Assembly: GCF_001305515.1 (NCBI RefSeq)
Contig: NZ_LJYW01000001.1
Location: 5,306,857 to 5,370,856, forward strand
DNA from: Prosthecodimorpha hirschii
Lineage (GTDB): Bacteria > Pseudomonadota > Alphaproteobacteria > Rhizobiales > Ancalomicrobiaceae
Length of the DNA stretch: 64,000 bases
Direction: 5' to 3'
Shown here: one piece after another, positions 35,359-43,660 of the stretch
How the letters are laid out: the number at the start of each line of letters is the position of its first letter
How positions within the stretch are numbered: the first letter of the stretch is position 1
Notes under the pieces: generated by a model
Database searches by the model: none
Told to the model about the DNA's origin: nothing
Seen by the model: the letters and a program-made list of their open reading frames with translations, nothing else
Program-made: the position numbers and the translations under genes

Positions 35359-36419
35359 CAGGCGAATGCTTTCGCGGGGTCGGTTTCGGACGCCTGCCGC
35401 TGCCGCAGCGTCTCGATCCAGCCGGGCGCCAGGGTGACAAGCCGTTCGATCATGGCACGTGCGGCAACCAGACCGGCGCGGTTGCCGGTCACATGCAGGT
35501 CGTTGCACTGGTAGGTCCGCCCGACATCGGCACCGAAGGCGTCTTCCCAGCTCATGTTCCAGGCGGCCCGCGCGATCGCGTCGTTGGCGGCCCGATGGCG
35601 CTCCTCGATCGACTGTGCGAGCGCGGTGTCGAGGCCGCAATAGGTCGGTTCCGGTCCGACCCGCCGCGTGCACATGGCGACGGCCTTGCGGGCCAGAAGC
35701 GTGCGCTCGCGCCTCGACAGCGCACCTTCGATGCGCCGGCGCATGCCGCGCAGCACCTCGACCAGGATCGGCCCCTCCGTCGAGACGTTCTCGCGCTTCC
35801 CCTGGGAACGATCCGCGAAGGCCGCGAGGCGTCCCTGCCGATCGAGCCGACGGTCCAGCGCGGTCAGGAAATCGCGTTCGACGCCGCCCCTTCGCATCTG
35901 CTCGTTGAACGGGCGAAACACGATATCGTCTCCGAGGCTCTCGATTTGCGGAAGGAAGCCCTTGTTATCTGTGGAGGTTTCGCGCCTCGACTCGATCAAT
36001 TCGCTCAGCGACCCCGAGAAATTCAACGTCCGAACGCCCTGAAGATACTGCGAGTTTGTCATCTGCGGTTGATGGCGCAAATAGACGAAGACGACGGGAC
36101 GGTAACCGAGTGCGCGAACATACTCGACCAGCCGGGAGCCTTCGGGCTTGCTCATGACCGTTGAAACCCATTCGGCGGACAGGAGAAGCGCGTCATGGGA
36201 CTGGGTGGCAATCTCGGCCTCGAAGGCGCGAATCAGGGCGGAGCCGTCGTCGCTGCGGGTCTGCAGCGCCTTGGCCAATCCGACATGCTGGCGATGTCGC
36301 GCGGACAGCGTCGGGTAGAGAAGGCCTTCCTGCTGAAGCGCCTTCGCATTTTGAAAGAAGAGCTCCTGCAGGGATGTGCTGCCGGTCTTGTGCAGCCCCG
36401 CATGAATGAAACAGTACAA
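35358..36419 (-). CDS. Sulfotransferase-like P-loop protein
   Basis: A 353-residue protein starting at TTG (purine-rich GGGGGG upstream) with the 5'-PSB loop FIHAGLHKTGSTSLQELF at residues 4-21 and a VVFVYLRHQPQMTNSQYLQG segment equivalent to the 3'-phosphate-binding RxxxxxxS region. It fits bacterial sulfotransferases that modify carbohydrates. First gene of the operon with the epimerase-sulfotransferase fusion and the giant glycosyltransferase, which suggests a sulfated exopolysaccharide. On the minus strand a TATAAT at 36494-36489 may be its -10 element. Confidence 0.75.
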   Translation of the reverse strand: MYCFIHAGLHKTGSTSLQELFFQNAKALQQEGLLYPTLSARHRQHVGLAKALQTRSDDGSALIRAFEAEIATQSHDALLLSAEWVSTVMSKPEGSRLVEYVRALGYRPVVFVYLRHQPQMTNSQYLQGVRTLNFSGSLSELIESRRETSTDNKGFLPQIESLGDDIVFRPFNEQMRRGGVERDFLTALDRRLDRQGRLAAFADRSQGKRENVSTEGPILVEVLRGMRRRIEGALSRRERTLLARKAVAMCTRRVGPEPTYCGLDTALAQSIEERHRAANDAIARAAWNMSWEDAFGADVGRTYQCNDLHVTGNRAGLVAARAMIERLVTLAPGWIETLRQRQASETDPAKAFA

Positions 36420-36488
36420 GGAGCCCCCCCTTCGCAGCCGGGCCCCGCGCTCTGCGGCAATCCGATCCCGCGAGACGCGTTGTATTCA

Positions 36489-36494
36489 ATTATA
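36489..36494 (-). promoter_or_regulatory. Candidate -10 (TATAAT) of the sulfotransferase operon
   Basis: A perfect TATAAT on the minus strand 70 bases before the sulfotransferase start, with a weak -35 (TTCCGA) 18 bases upstream. The surrounding 36480-36590 is unusually AT-rich for this genome. Confidence 0.4.
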
Positions 36495-36562
36495 TCAGCG
36501 ATTCTGCAGGATTCGGAATGATATCAAGCGAAGGAGCTCAGTTTGAGCATTCAATAGTTCAT

Positions 36563-36580
36563 AAGCTATATGATTGATTT
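36563..36580 (+). promoter_or_regulatory. Operator-like site A of the catabolic island
   Basis: AAGCTA-TATGAT-TGATTT, 46 bases before the alcohol dehydrogenase start and in the divergent region with the sulfotransferase operon. One of five similar sites (36563, 38334, 44636, 49039, 49861) sharing AAG-Y-Y-A, a six-base AT-rich spacer and a TGAYTT-like right arm. The probable ligand is the HutC-type GntR regulator at 49094. Confidence 0.55.
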
Positions 36581-36625
36581 AATTGCGATCAGCCGCTAGA
36601 GATCGAACGGGCCAGGGAGGTGCGG

Positions 36626-37735
36626 GTGTTCGAGGCGAGGGCGGCCATTTTCGGCGAAGCGGGTGAGGCGATCCGGATCGAACCCGTGCGGCTCGAGGCG
36701 CCGCGGGCCGACGAGGTCCTGGTCCGGATCGTCGCCACCGGCATCTGCCATACCGACCTGCTGGCCCGTGACGGCCATCTGCCCTATCGGCGCCCGGCGG
36801 TGTTCGGCCATGAGGGCAGCGGCATCGTCGAGGCGGTCGGCGCGGCGGTGACCGGTTTCGCGCCGGGCGATCCGGTCGTCGTCACCTATCGCAGCTGCGG
36901 CGCCTGCCCGAACTGCCTGGACGCGCGCTCCGCCTATTGCGAGGACAAGCGGCGGCTCAATTTCTCCGGCGGCCGCGCCGACGGGACGAGCCCGGTATTC
37001 CGCTGCGACGGCACCGCGCTGGCGGCGGCCTTCTTCGGACAATCCTCCTTCGCCGAGCGGGTCGTGGTCGCCGCGCGCGCCCTCGTCAGGCTGCCGTCCG
37101 ACGTGCCGGTCGACCTGATGGGGCCGCTCGGCTGCGGCTTCCAGACCGGGGCCGGGGCGGTGTTGAACGTGCTGAAGCCGGCGCCCGGCAGTGCGCTGGC
37201 GGTGATCGGGGCCGGTGCCGTCGGGCTTGCCGCCGTGATGGCGGCCAGGGCCGCCGGAGCCTTTCCGATCATCGCCGTCGACCGCGATGCGGCGCGGCTC
37301 GATCTCGCGCTCGATCTCGGCGCGAGCCATGCCGTCATGGCCGGGGAGGGGGCGCTCGACCAGATCCGCGCCATCGCCGGGCGCGGCGGCGTCGATGGCG
37401 CGGTCGAATGCGTCGGCAATGCCGCGACGGTGCGGCTGGCGCTGGAGGCGTTGCGCATGGGCGGCACCGCGGCGGTGACCGGGGCGGCGGCCGGCACCGG
37501 CGACATCGCGATTCCCGCGGCGACGCTGCTCTACGGGCGGACCCTGCGCGGCGTGATCCAGGGCGACAGCAACCCGCCGGTCTTCATCCCGCGTCTGATC
37601 GACCTCTGGCGGCAGGGCCGCTTTCCGTTCGACCGGCTGGTCCGCTTCTTCCCCTTCGACGCGATCGAGGCGGCTTTCGCCGCGGCCGCGTCGGGAGAGG
37701 TCGTGAAACCCATCCTGCGCATGGCGGTCCCATGA
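36626..37735 (+). CDS. Zinc-dependent alcohol dehydrogenase, MDR family
   Basis: A 369-residue medium-chain dehydrogenase/reductase. The catalytic zinc ligands are in GICHTD (about 41-46) and GHEGSG; the structural zinc cysteines are CGACPNCLDARSAYC, and the NAD-binding motif is GAGAVG. Overall it resembles aryl-alcohol/benzyl-alcohol dehydrogenases that oxidise primary alcohols to aldehydes. It begins at GTG 36626 with GGAGG five bases upstream (a GTG two codons earlier is also possible). It overlaps the following GST gene (ATGA) and lies behind operator-like site A. It probably oxidises an alcohol intermediate of the pathway. Confidence 0.9.
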   Translation: MFEARAAIFGEAGEAIRIEPVRLEAPRADEVLVRIVATGICHTDLLARDGHLPYRRPAVFGHEGSGIVEAVGAAVTGFAPGDPVVVTYRSCGACPNCLDARSAYCEDKRRLNFSGGRADGTSPVFRCDGTALAAAFFGQSSFAERVVVAARALVRLPSDVPVDLMGPLGCGFQTGAGAVLNVLKPAPGSALAVIGAGAVGLAAVMAARAAGAFPIIAVDRDAARLDLALDLGASHAVMAGEGALDQIRAIAGRGGVDGAVECVGNAATVRLALEALRMGGTAAVTGAAAGTGDIAIPAATLLYGRTLRGVIQGDSNPPVFIPRLIDLWRQGRFPFDRLVRFFPFDAIEAAFAAAASGEVVKPILRMAVP

Positions 37736-38316
37736 AGCTCTACGACCATCCGGCCTCCGGCAACGGCTACAAGGTGCGCCTGTTCCTGGCGCTCGCCGGC
37801 ATCGCGGCGGAGCGGGTCACCGTCGACGTGGCGGCGCGGGCGCACAAGACGCCGGACTTCCTGGCGCTCAATCCGCGCGGACAGATCCCGGTCCTGGTCG
37901 ACGGCGAGACCGTGCTGTTCGACAGCCAGGCCATCCTGGTCTATCTCGCCGCCAGCCATGCGCCCGCCTGGCTGCCGGCGGATCCGCGCGGGCTCGGCGA
38001 GGTCACCCAGTGGCTCGCCTTCGCCGCCAAGGAGATCGCCGTCGGCCTGCAGGCGGCGCGGCTGCATTTCCTGATCGGCGCGCCGGCCGACATCGCCGCC
38101 GCGCAAGCCGAGGCGCGCCGGGCGCTGGCGATCCTGGAGACCTGGCTGTCGACCCGCGACTGGCTCGTCGGCGACCGCCCCACCGTCGCCGACATCGCCT
38201 GCTTTCCCTATGTCGCGCTGGCGCCGGAAGGCCGCGTCGACCTCGATCCCTATCCGGCCGTGCGGCGCTGGATCGGCCGCATCGAGGCCCTGCCGGCCTT
38301 CGTGCCGATGCGGTGA
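37732..38316 (+). CDS. Glutathione S-transferase family protein
   Basis: A 194-residue canonical GST: thioredoxin-like N-terminal domain (MKLYDHPASGNGYKVRL, with RGQIPVLVDG and the glutathione-binding DSQAI) and an all-helical C-terminal domain (GDRPTVADIA). It may conjugate or de-conjugate glutathione to an electrophilic intermediate; an aryl-ether-cleaving role is conceivable beside dehydrogenases, but the length is short for known beta-etherases. Translationally coupled to the alcohol dehydrogenase. Confidence 0.88.
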   Translation: MKLYDHPASGNGYKVRLFLALAGIAAERVTVDVAARAHKTPDFLALNPRGQIPVLVDGETVLFDSQAILVYLAASHAPAWLPADPRGLGEVTQWLAFAAKEIAVGLQAARLHFLIGAPADIAAAQAEARRALAILETWLSTRDWLVGDRPTVADIACFPYVALAPEGRVDLDPYPAVRRWIGRIEALPAFVPMR

Positions 38317-38333
38317 AAAAGACGCTTAAATCG

Positions 38334-38355
38334 AAAAGTCATATTATTGACTTTT
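38334..38355 (+). promoter_or_regulatory. Operator-like site B (perfect dyad) before the liv-type operon
   Basis: AAAAGTCA-TATTAT-TGACTTTT, an inverted repeat with perfect 8-base arms, in the 265-base region before the ABC transporter operon. It is the best-formed member of the five-site family and defines the dyad. Confidence 0.7.
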
Positions 38356-38581
38356 ACCGGATGGCCGCCTAGCCTGCGCCGGTCGGTCGGCCTTTGGGCC
38401 GGTCCGAAATCCGGTCGCGCGAGCGGACGGAACGCCGAACCGGGCCCCCAGAAGCCCGGACCCCAGAGCGGCCCGGGATCCGTGGCGATCGCCGGCGGCT
38501 CTGCTCACAGTCTCGACGCAAGTCCCCGCCGGTCGGAGCGGCGCGCTCCGACCGGGACTTGCCTCATGTCGGAGGAAACGG

Positions 38582-39820
38582 ATGCATCCCGTGCTCAAGC
38601 TTGTCGCCGCCGCCGTCCCGGCTCTGGCGCTCGGTGTCGCCGCCGCTGCGGCCGAACCGGTCAAGGTCGCCTATCTGACGCCGAAGACCGGCTCGATGGC
38701 CTTCATCGGCGCCATGTACGATCCGACCATCGATTTCGTGGTCAAGCCGTTCAATGCCGCGGGCGGCTGGAACGGCAACCCGGTCGAGGTCTCCGTCTAT
38801 GACGACCAGGGCACGACGCAGGGCGCGGCCGACCGCTTCAAGCAGGCAGTCGCCGACGGTGCGCGCATCTTCATCGGCGCCGGCACCTCGCCGCTCGCCG
38901 CGCAGAATCTCGCCGACATCAAGCGCTGGAACCAGCGCAACCCGGACGATCCGGCGATCCTGCTGATCGTCGGCGCCGAGGGCGTGAACTTCACCGGCGC
39001 GGATTGCAGCTACTATTCCTTCCGCTTCACCACGACGCCCTATATCCGCCAGAACGCCCTCGCCAAGGTGATGAAGGAGACCGGCGCGCTCGGCCAGAAG
39101 GTCTATTCGCTGCAGCCCGACTACACGATGGGCCGCGACATGGAGGCGGCGACCGTCGCCAACGCCAAGACCTACGGCTACGAGGTGGTCGGCACCGCGC
39201 GCCACGACGTGTTCAAGATCAAGGATTTCTCGTCCTTCGTCGAAAAGGCGCGCGCGGTCGCTCCGGAGACCATCTTCACCGCCGGCGGCGGCAGCGACCT
39301 GCAGCTGATCCTGCAGGCGGCCTCCTCGGCCGGCCTTCCGGCCAAGTTCGCCGGCATGTTCCTCGACGAGCCCGGCAACCTCGCCGCCGCCGGCCCGGCC
39401 GCGCTCGGCAACTACACCGCCCAGATCTTCAACGCCCAGGCGGGCGGCGAGAAGGGCGAGGCCTATCGGGCCGCGTTCAATGCCGCGACCGGGCGCGATC
39501 CGGTCGCCTTCATGAGCAACAGCCTGATCACCCTGACCATGCTGACCCATGCCATGAAGCAGGTTCCGGCCGCCCCGAAACTGCCGATCAAGGCGCTGAT
39601 CACCGCCATGGAGACGAGCAAGACGCCCTGGCCGCTCGGCGATCTCTCCATGCGCGCCGACGACCACCAGCTGCAGCTGCCGCTGGTCGTCTCGGTGGTC
39701 TCCAAGGACGCCGCGCGCAAGCTCGACGGCACCGACATGGGCTTCAAGCCGGTCAAGCTGCTGAGCGCGGAGGAGACCTCGATGCCGGTCAATCCGGAAT
39801 GCAAGATGGTACGCAACTGA
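38582..39820 (+). CDS. Branched-chain-type ABC transporter substrate-binding protein
   Basis: A 412-residue periplasmic binding protein with a Sec signal peptide (cleavage about residue 24, AAAAA-EP) and a type I periplasmic-binding fold of the LivK class (VKVAYLTPKTGSMAFIG, VYDDQGTTQGAADRFKQAV, IGAGTSP). LivK-like proteins also capture aromatic acids, amides or short-chain carboxylates, and the catabolic genes around it favour a non-amino-acid ligand. GGAGG lies 7 bases upstream of the ATG. First gene of a five-gene importer operon; a 134-base GC-rich, hairpin-forming gap follows, which may let it be made in excess. Confidence 0.9.
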   Translation: MHPVLKLVAAAVPALALGVAAAAAEPVKVAYLTPKTGSMAFIGAMYDPTIDFVVKPFNAAGGWNGNPVEVSVYDDQGTTQGAADRFKQAVADGARIFIGAGTSPLAAQNLADIKRWNQRNPDDPAILLIVGAEGVNFTGADCSYYSFRFTTTPYIRQNALAKVMKETGALGQKVYSLQPDYTMGRDMEAATVANAKTYGYEVVGTARHDVFKIKDFSSFVEKARAVAPETIFTAGGGSDLQLILQAASSAGLPAKFAGMFLDEPGNLAAAGPAALGNYTAQIFNAQAGGEKGEAYRAAFNAATGRDPVAFMSNSLITLTMLTHAMKQVPAAPKLPIKALITAMETSKTPWPLGDLSMRADDHQLQLPLVVSVVSKDAARKLDGTDMGFKPVKLLSAEETSMPVNPECKMVRN

Positions 39821-39954
39821 GCGGACCTGCCTTCCCGGCGGGACCCGGGCCGCGCCGTTCCGGCGCCGGCTCCCGGGGCCTGCCGGGCGAAAACCTGCGA
39901 TCCTGACGGGTCGTCCCGATCGGGCCTCTGCCCGATGCGCCGGAGCCGGAGTGC

Positions 39955-40896
39955 ATGGATACCATCGTCGTCGCCCTGCTCAACGGGCTGATCTACGGGC
40001 TGCTGCTGTTCATGATCAGCTCCGGCCTGACGCTGATCTTCGGAATGATGGGCATCCTCAACTTCGCCCATGCCTCCTTCTACATGCTCGGCGCCTATCT
40101 GGCCTTCGCGGCGACCCGCATCTTCGGCTTCTGGGGCGGGATCGTCTTCGGCACGCTCGGCGTCGCCCTGATCGGGCTCCTCTGCGAGCGGACGCTGCTG
40201 CGCCATGTCCGGCGTCACGGCCATGTCCAGGAACTGCTCCTGACCTTCGGCCTGTCCTTCGCCTTCGAGGAACTGGTCAAGGTGTTCTTCGGCCCCTACG
40301 CCGTCTCCTATCCGGTGCCCGAGAGCCTGCGCTTCGCCGCCTTCTCGATCGGGGCGGTGCAGTATCCCTTCTTCCGGGTGCTGATCGGGGCGACCGCGAT
40401 CGCCATGTTCGCGGCCATCTTCTGCCTGCTGCGCTTCACCCGGATCGGCCTGGTGGTGCGCGCCGCGGTGCTCAATCCCGACATGGTGCGCGCGCTCGGC
40501 TACAATGTCTCGGCGATCTTCTCCGGCATGTTCGCGGTCGGCGCGGGCCTCGCCGGGCTCGCCGGCGCGATGGGCGGGGCCTATTACACGACCAACCCCA
40601 ACATGGCGACCGAACTCGGCGTCATCGTCTTCGTGGTCGTGGTGGTCGGCGGGCTCGGCTCGCTCTCCGGCGCGCTGATCGCCTCGCTGGTGATCGGCGT
40701 GCTGGTCAATGCGGTCGTCTATGTCGACACCACCTTCGGCGACCTCCTCGCCAAGGTCGGCATCGTATCGGCGGAGACCGCCCGCACGCTCCTCAACGTG
40801 CCGATCGCCAACACGGCCGGCGTCCTCCCCTTCCTGCTCATGCTCCTGGTCCTGATGATCCGGCCCCAGGGCATCGCCGGCGACGAGCGGGTCTGA
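39955..40896 (+). CDS. Branched-chain-type ABC transporter permease LivH-like
   Basis: A 313-residue inner-membrane permease with about eight hydrophobic helices. Family motifs are GLIYGLLLFMISSGLTLIFGMMGILNFAHA... at the N-terminus and GGLGSLSGALIASLVIG in the coupling region. It pairs with the LivM-like permease encoded four bases downstream. Length and topology are normal. Confidence 0.93.
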   Translation: MDTIVVALLNGLIYGLLLFMISSGLTLIFGMMGILNFAHASFYMLGAYLAFAATRIFGFWGGIVFGTLGVALIGLLCERTLLRHVRRHGHVQELLLTFGLSFAFEELVKVFFGPYAVSYPVPESLRFAAFSIGAVQYPFFRVLIGATAIAMFAAIFCLLRFTRIGLVVRAAVLNPDMVRALGYNVSAIFSGMFAVGAGLAGLAGAMGGAYYTTNPNMATELGVIVFVVVVVGGLGSLSGALIASLVIGVLVNAVVYVDTTFGDLLAKVGIVSAETARTLLNVPIANTAGVLPFLLMLLVLMIRPQGIAGDERV

Positions 40897-40900
40897 CCCC

Positions 40901-42181
40901 ATGTCCAGGATCGTCCTCGTCCTTCTCGGCCTCGTCGCCGCCGCGGCGCTCGTCGCGCTGCCGGCCTTCGGCGGGCTCGCCACGCTCAATCTCGCCAACA
41001 AGATCATGATCGCGGCGGTGTTCGCGCTCGGCTTCAACCTGCTCTGGGGCCAGGCCGGGCTGCCGTCCTTCGGGCACGCCGCCTATTACGGCGTCGGCAC
41101 CTTCGCGACCATCTACATGATGGATGCGATCGACCGCGGCGGAGCCTTCCCGACGCCGCTGCTGCCGCTGGTCGGCGCCGGTGCCGGCTTCCTGTTCGGG
41201 CTGGTGGCGGGCTGGTTCGCGACCGTCCGGTCGGGCGTCTATTTCGCCATGATCACGGTGGCGATCGCCGAACTGGTCAGCGCGCTGGCCCAGAAATGGG
41301 AGGGGCTGTTCGGCGGCGAGGCCGGCATTCGCTCGATCCGCACCAATTGGGGCCCGCTCGATTTCCAGTCGACCGGCTCGGTCTACTATCTGACGCTCGT
41401 TTGGACGCTGATCGTGCTCCTGGCCCTCTACGGCCTGCAGCGCAGCCCCTTCGGGCTGGTCGTGCGCGGCATCCGCGAGCGCGAATTGCGCATCCGCTTC
41501 CTCGGCTACGACGCGCACCGGGTCAAGACGGTGGTCTTCGCGCTGTCGGCGGCGGTGTCCGGCCTCGCCGGCGGCCTGCTGGCGATCTCGGACGAATCCG
41601 CCAGCATGGTGCTGTTCGGCGGTGCCGGATCGGCCTTCGTGGTGCTCAACACCGTGATCGGCGGGGCGGGCGTGTTCCTCGGGCCGGTGATCGGCGCGGC
41701 GCTGACCACCAGCTTCGCCTATTTCGGCTCCAGCCTGTCGCATTTCTGGCCCTTCTATCTGGGCGTCGTCTTCGTGGTCACGGTGCTGTTCGCCCCCGAG
41801 GGCATCGGCGGGGCGATCCTCGCCCGCTGGCGCCGCGTGCGCGATGGCGCCGGGCCGCTCATCGGCCTCGGCGATCTCGCCGGACTTGCCGGCGCCGTGC
41901 TGGCGATGGCCGGGTTGGTGCTTCTGATCGAACTGACCGGCACCATCTGCTCGGAGGCCTACCGCGCCGAGATCGCGTCGCTGAAGGGCGTCTGGCCGCC
42001 GGTCCGCATCTTCGCGATCTCGTTTGCGCCGCTGACGCCGTGGCCCTGGCTGGTCGGCCTCGTCGCGCTGATCGGCGGCAGCCGTCTTGCCCTCGGCGCC
42101 GGCCGGCCGATCCTGCCGCGGCTCTTCGCCGGGCGCCCCGGCCCCCGCGCCGACCAGACCCGCCCGGGAGAAAGCGCATGA
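40901..42181 (+). CDS. Branched-chain-type ABC transporter permease LivM-like, extended C-terminus
   Basis: A 426-residue permease with the LivM core (ALGFNLLWGQAGLPSFGHAA, and ERELRIRFLGYDAHRVK coupling helix). The core ends at about residue 310 in FAPEGIGG. Beyond it are some 115 extra residues with one or two additional hydrophobic helices and a Pro/Arg-rich tail, longer than the usual 320-350. The stop overlaps the livG start (ATGA). Confidence 0.92.
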   Translation: MSRIVLVLLGLVAAAALVALPAFGGLATLNLANKIMIAAVFALGFNLLWGQAGLPSFGHAAYYGVGTFATIYMMDAIDRGGAFPTPLLPLVGAGAGFLFGLVAGWFATVRSGVYFAMITVAIAELVSALAQKWEGLFGGEAGIRSIRTNWGPLDFQSTGSVYYLTLVWTLIVLLALYGLQRSPFGLVVRGIRERELRIRFLGYDAHRVKTVVFALSAAVSGLAGGLLAISDESASMVLFGGAGSAFVVLNTVIGGAGVFLGPVIGAALTTSFAYFGSSLSHFWPFYLGVVFVVTVLFAPEGIGGAILARWRRVRDGAGPLIGLGDLAGLAGAVLAMAGLVLLIELTGTICSEAYRAEIASLKGVWPPVRIFAISFAPLTPWPWLVGLVALIGGSRLALGAGRPILPRLFAGRPGPRADQTRPGESA

Positions 42182-42930
42182 ACGCCAACACCCTGAAGCT
42201 CGAGGGCGTCGCCAAGACCTTCGGCGTGGTGCGCGTCCTGGAGGCGATCGACCTCGACATCCGCCAGGGCGAACGCCACGCCCTGATCGGCCCGAACGGC
42301 GCCGGCAAGTCGACGCTGTTCAACCTGATCTCGGGCGCCTTCGCGCCGACCTCCGGCCTGATCGCCCTCAACGGCACGTCGATCGGCGGCCTGGTGCCGC
42401 ATGCGCTCAACCGGGCCGGGCTCGGCCGGTCGTTCCAGATCACCCATGTGTTCGACCGGCTGACCGTGCGCGAGAACATCCTGCTCGCCGTGATGGGCCG
42501 GTTCGGCAAGCGCTGGAGCCTGATGCGCATCGGCCCGGTCTGGGCGCAGATCGCCGAGGAGACCGACCGGCTGATCGCGGGCGCCAATCTCGCCGCGCAG
42601 GCCGGGAAGCGCGCCGCCGATCTCGCCTATTCGGAGCAGCGCGCGGTCGAGATCTGCATGACGGTCGGCACCGGCGCCTCGGTGATCCTGCTCGACGAGC
42701 CGACCGCCGGCATGTCGCGCGAGGAGACCCGGCACATCATCGAATTCATCCGCCGCATGACCGAGGGCCGCACGCTGGTGATGGTCGAGCACGACATGGA
42801 CGTCGTCTTCACGCTCGCCGACCGTGTCTCCGTGCTGGTCAACGGCCGCATCCTGGTGACCGGCACGCCGGCCGAGATCCGGTCCGATCCGCGGGTGCGC
42901 GAAGCCTATCTGGGCGATGGGGAGCACTGA
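42178..42930 (+). CDS. Branched-chain-type ABC transporter ATP-binding protein LivG-like
   Basis: A 250-residue ATPase with intact Walker A GPNGAGKST, Q-loop, a signature region at AYSEQRAVEI in place of LSGGQ, as in the LivG/BraF class, Walker B VILLDEPTAGMS and the H-loop VEHDMD. It energises the importer together with the LivF-like subunit. Overlaps both neighbours. Confidence 0.93.
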   Translation: MNANTLKLEGVAKTFGVVRVLEAIDLDIRQGERHALIGPNGAGKSTLFNLISGAFAPTSGLIALNGTSIGGLVPHALNRAGLGRSFQITHVFDRLTVRENILLAVMGRFGKRWSLMRIGPVWAQIAEETDRLIAGANLAAQAGKRAADLAYSEQRAVEICMTVGTGASVILLDEPTAGMSREETRHIIEFIRRMTEGRTLVMVEHDMDVVFTLADRVSVLVNGRILVTGTPAEIRSDPRVREAYLGDGEH

Positions 42931-43634
42931 TGCTGGACGTCGCCAACCTGCACGCCGCCTACGGCCATGTGAAGGTGCTGAACGGGGTCACCTTCCAGGT
43001 CCCGGACGCGACCATCGCCACCATCCTCGGCCGCAACGGCTCCGGCCGCTCGTCGACCTGCAAGGCCGTGATGGGGCTGCTGCCGCCGAGCCGCGGCGCG
43101 GTCCGGATCGGCACGCGCGATCTCGCCGGCCTGCCGGCCCACGAGGTCGCCCGCGCCGGGGTCGCCTATGTGCCGGAGGATCGCCAGATCTTCCGCAACC
43201 TCTCGGTCGAGGAGAACATGATCCTCGGCATGAAGGCGGGACGGTCCGGGCGGCCGGCCTGGACGATCGACGAGCTCTACGACGTGTTCCCGCGCCTGCG
43301 CGAGCGGCGCAACGTCAAGGCCGGGTTCCTGTCGGGCGGCGAGCAGCAGATGCTGACCCTGTTCCGCTCGGTGCTCGGCAATCCGGACGTGATCCTGATC
43401 GACGAGCCGACCGAGGGCCTCGCCCCGAAGGTGGTCGAGGCGCTGGCCGAGACCATCCTGGAGATGAAGCGGCGCGGCCTCGCCATCCTGCTCCTGGAGC
43501 AGAAGCTCGCCATGGTCATGCGCCTGACCGACCGGGTCTTCGTGATGGGGCGCGGCGAAATCGTCTTTTCCGGCTCGGTCGAGGCCTTCCAGGCCGACGA
43601 CGAGATCCGGCGCGCCTGGCTGGAGGTCAGCTGA
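42930..43634 (+). CDS. Branched-chain-type ABC transporter ATP-binding protein LivF-like, Walker A variant
   Basis: A 234-residue LivF-class ATPase: signature SGGEQQM, Walker B VILIDEPTEGLAP, and the switch-region histidine replaced by Q in LLLEQKLA as usual for LivF. The Walker A reads GRNGSGRSST, with arginine where the nucleotide-contacting lysine is expected (codon CGC at about 43048). The change may weaken ATP binding at one site of the LivG/LivF heterodimer. I believe similar G-R-S variants exist in other proteobacterial LivF proteins. It starts by TGATG overlap with livG. Confidence 0.93.
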   Translation: MLDVANLHAAYGHVKVLNGVTFQVPDATIATILGRNGSGRSSTCKAVMGLLPPSRGAVRIGTRDLAGLPAHEVARAGVAYVPEDRQIFRNLSVEENMILGMKAGRSGRPAWTIDELYDVFPRLRERRNVKAGFLSGGEQQMLTLFRSVLGNPDVILIDEPTEGLAPKVVEALAETILEMKRRGLAILLLEQKLAMVMRLTDRVFVMGRGEIVFSGSVEAFQADDEIRRAWLEVS

Positions 43635-43660
43635 TGGCGTGCCGGCCGCCGGTCCTCCGG

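Noticed and set aside
37732-38316. Beta-etherase (LigE/LigF) identity of the first GST
   Set aside because: The protein is 194 residues, shorter than known beta-etherases, and lacks any distinguishing motif I could see.
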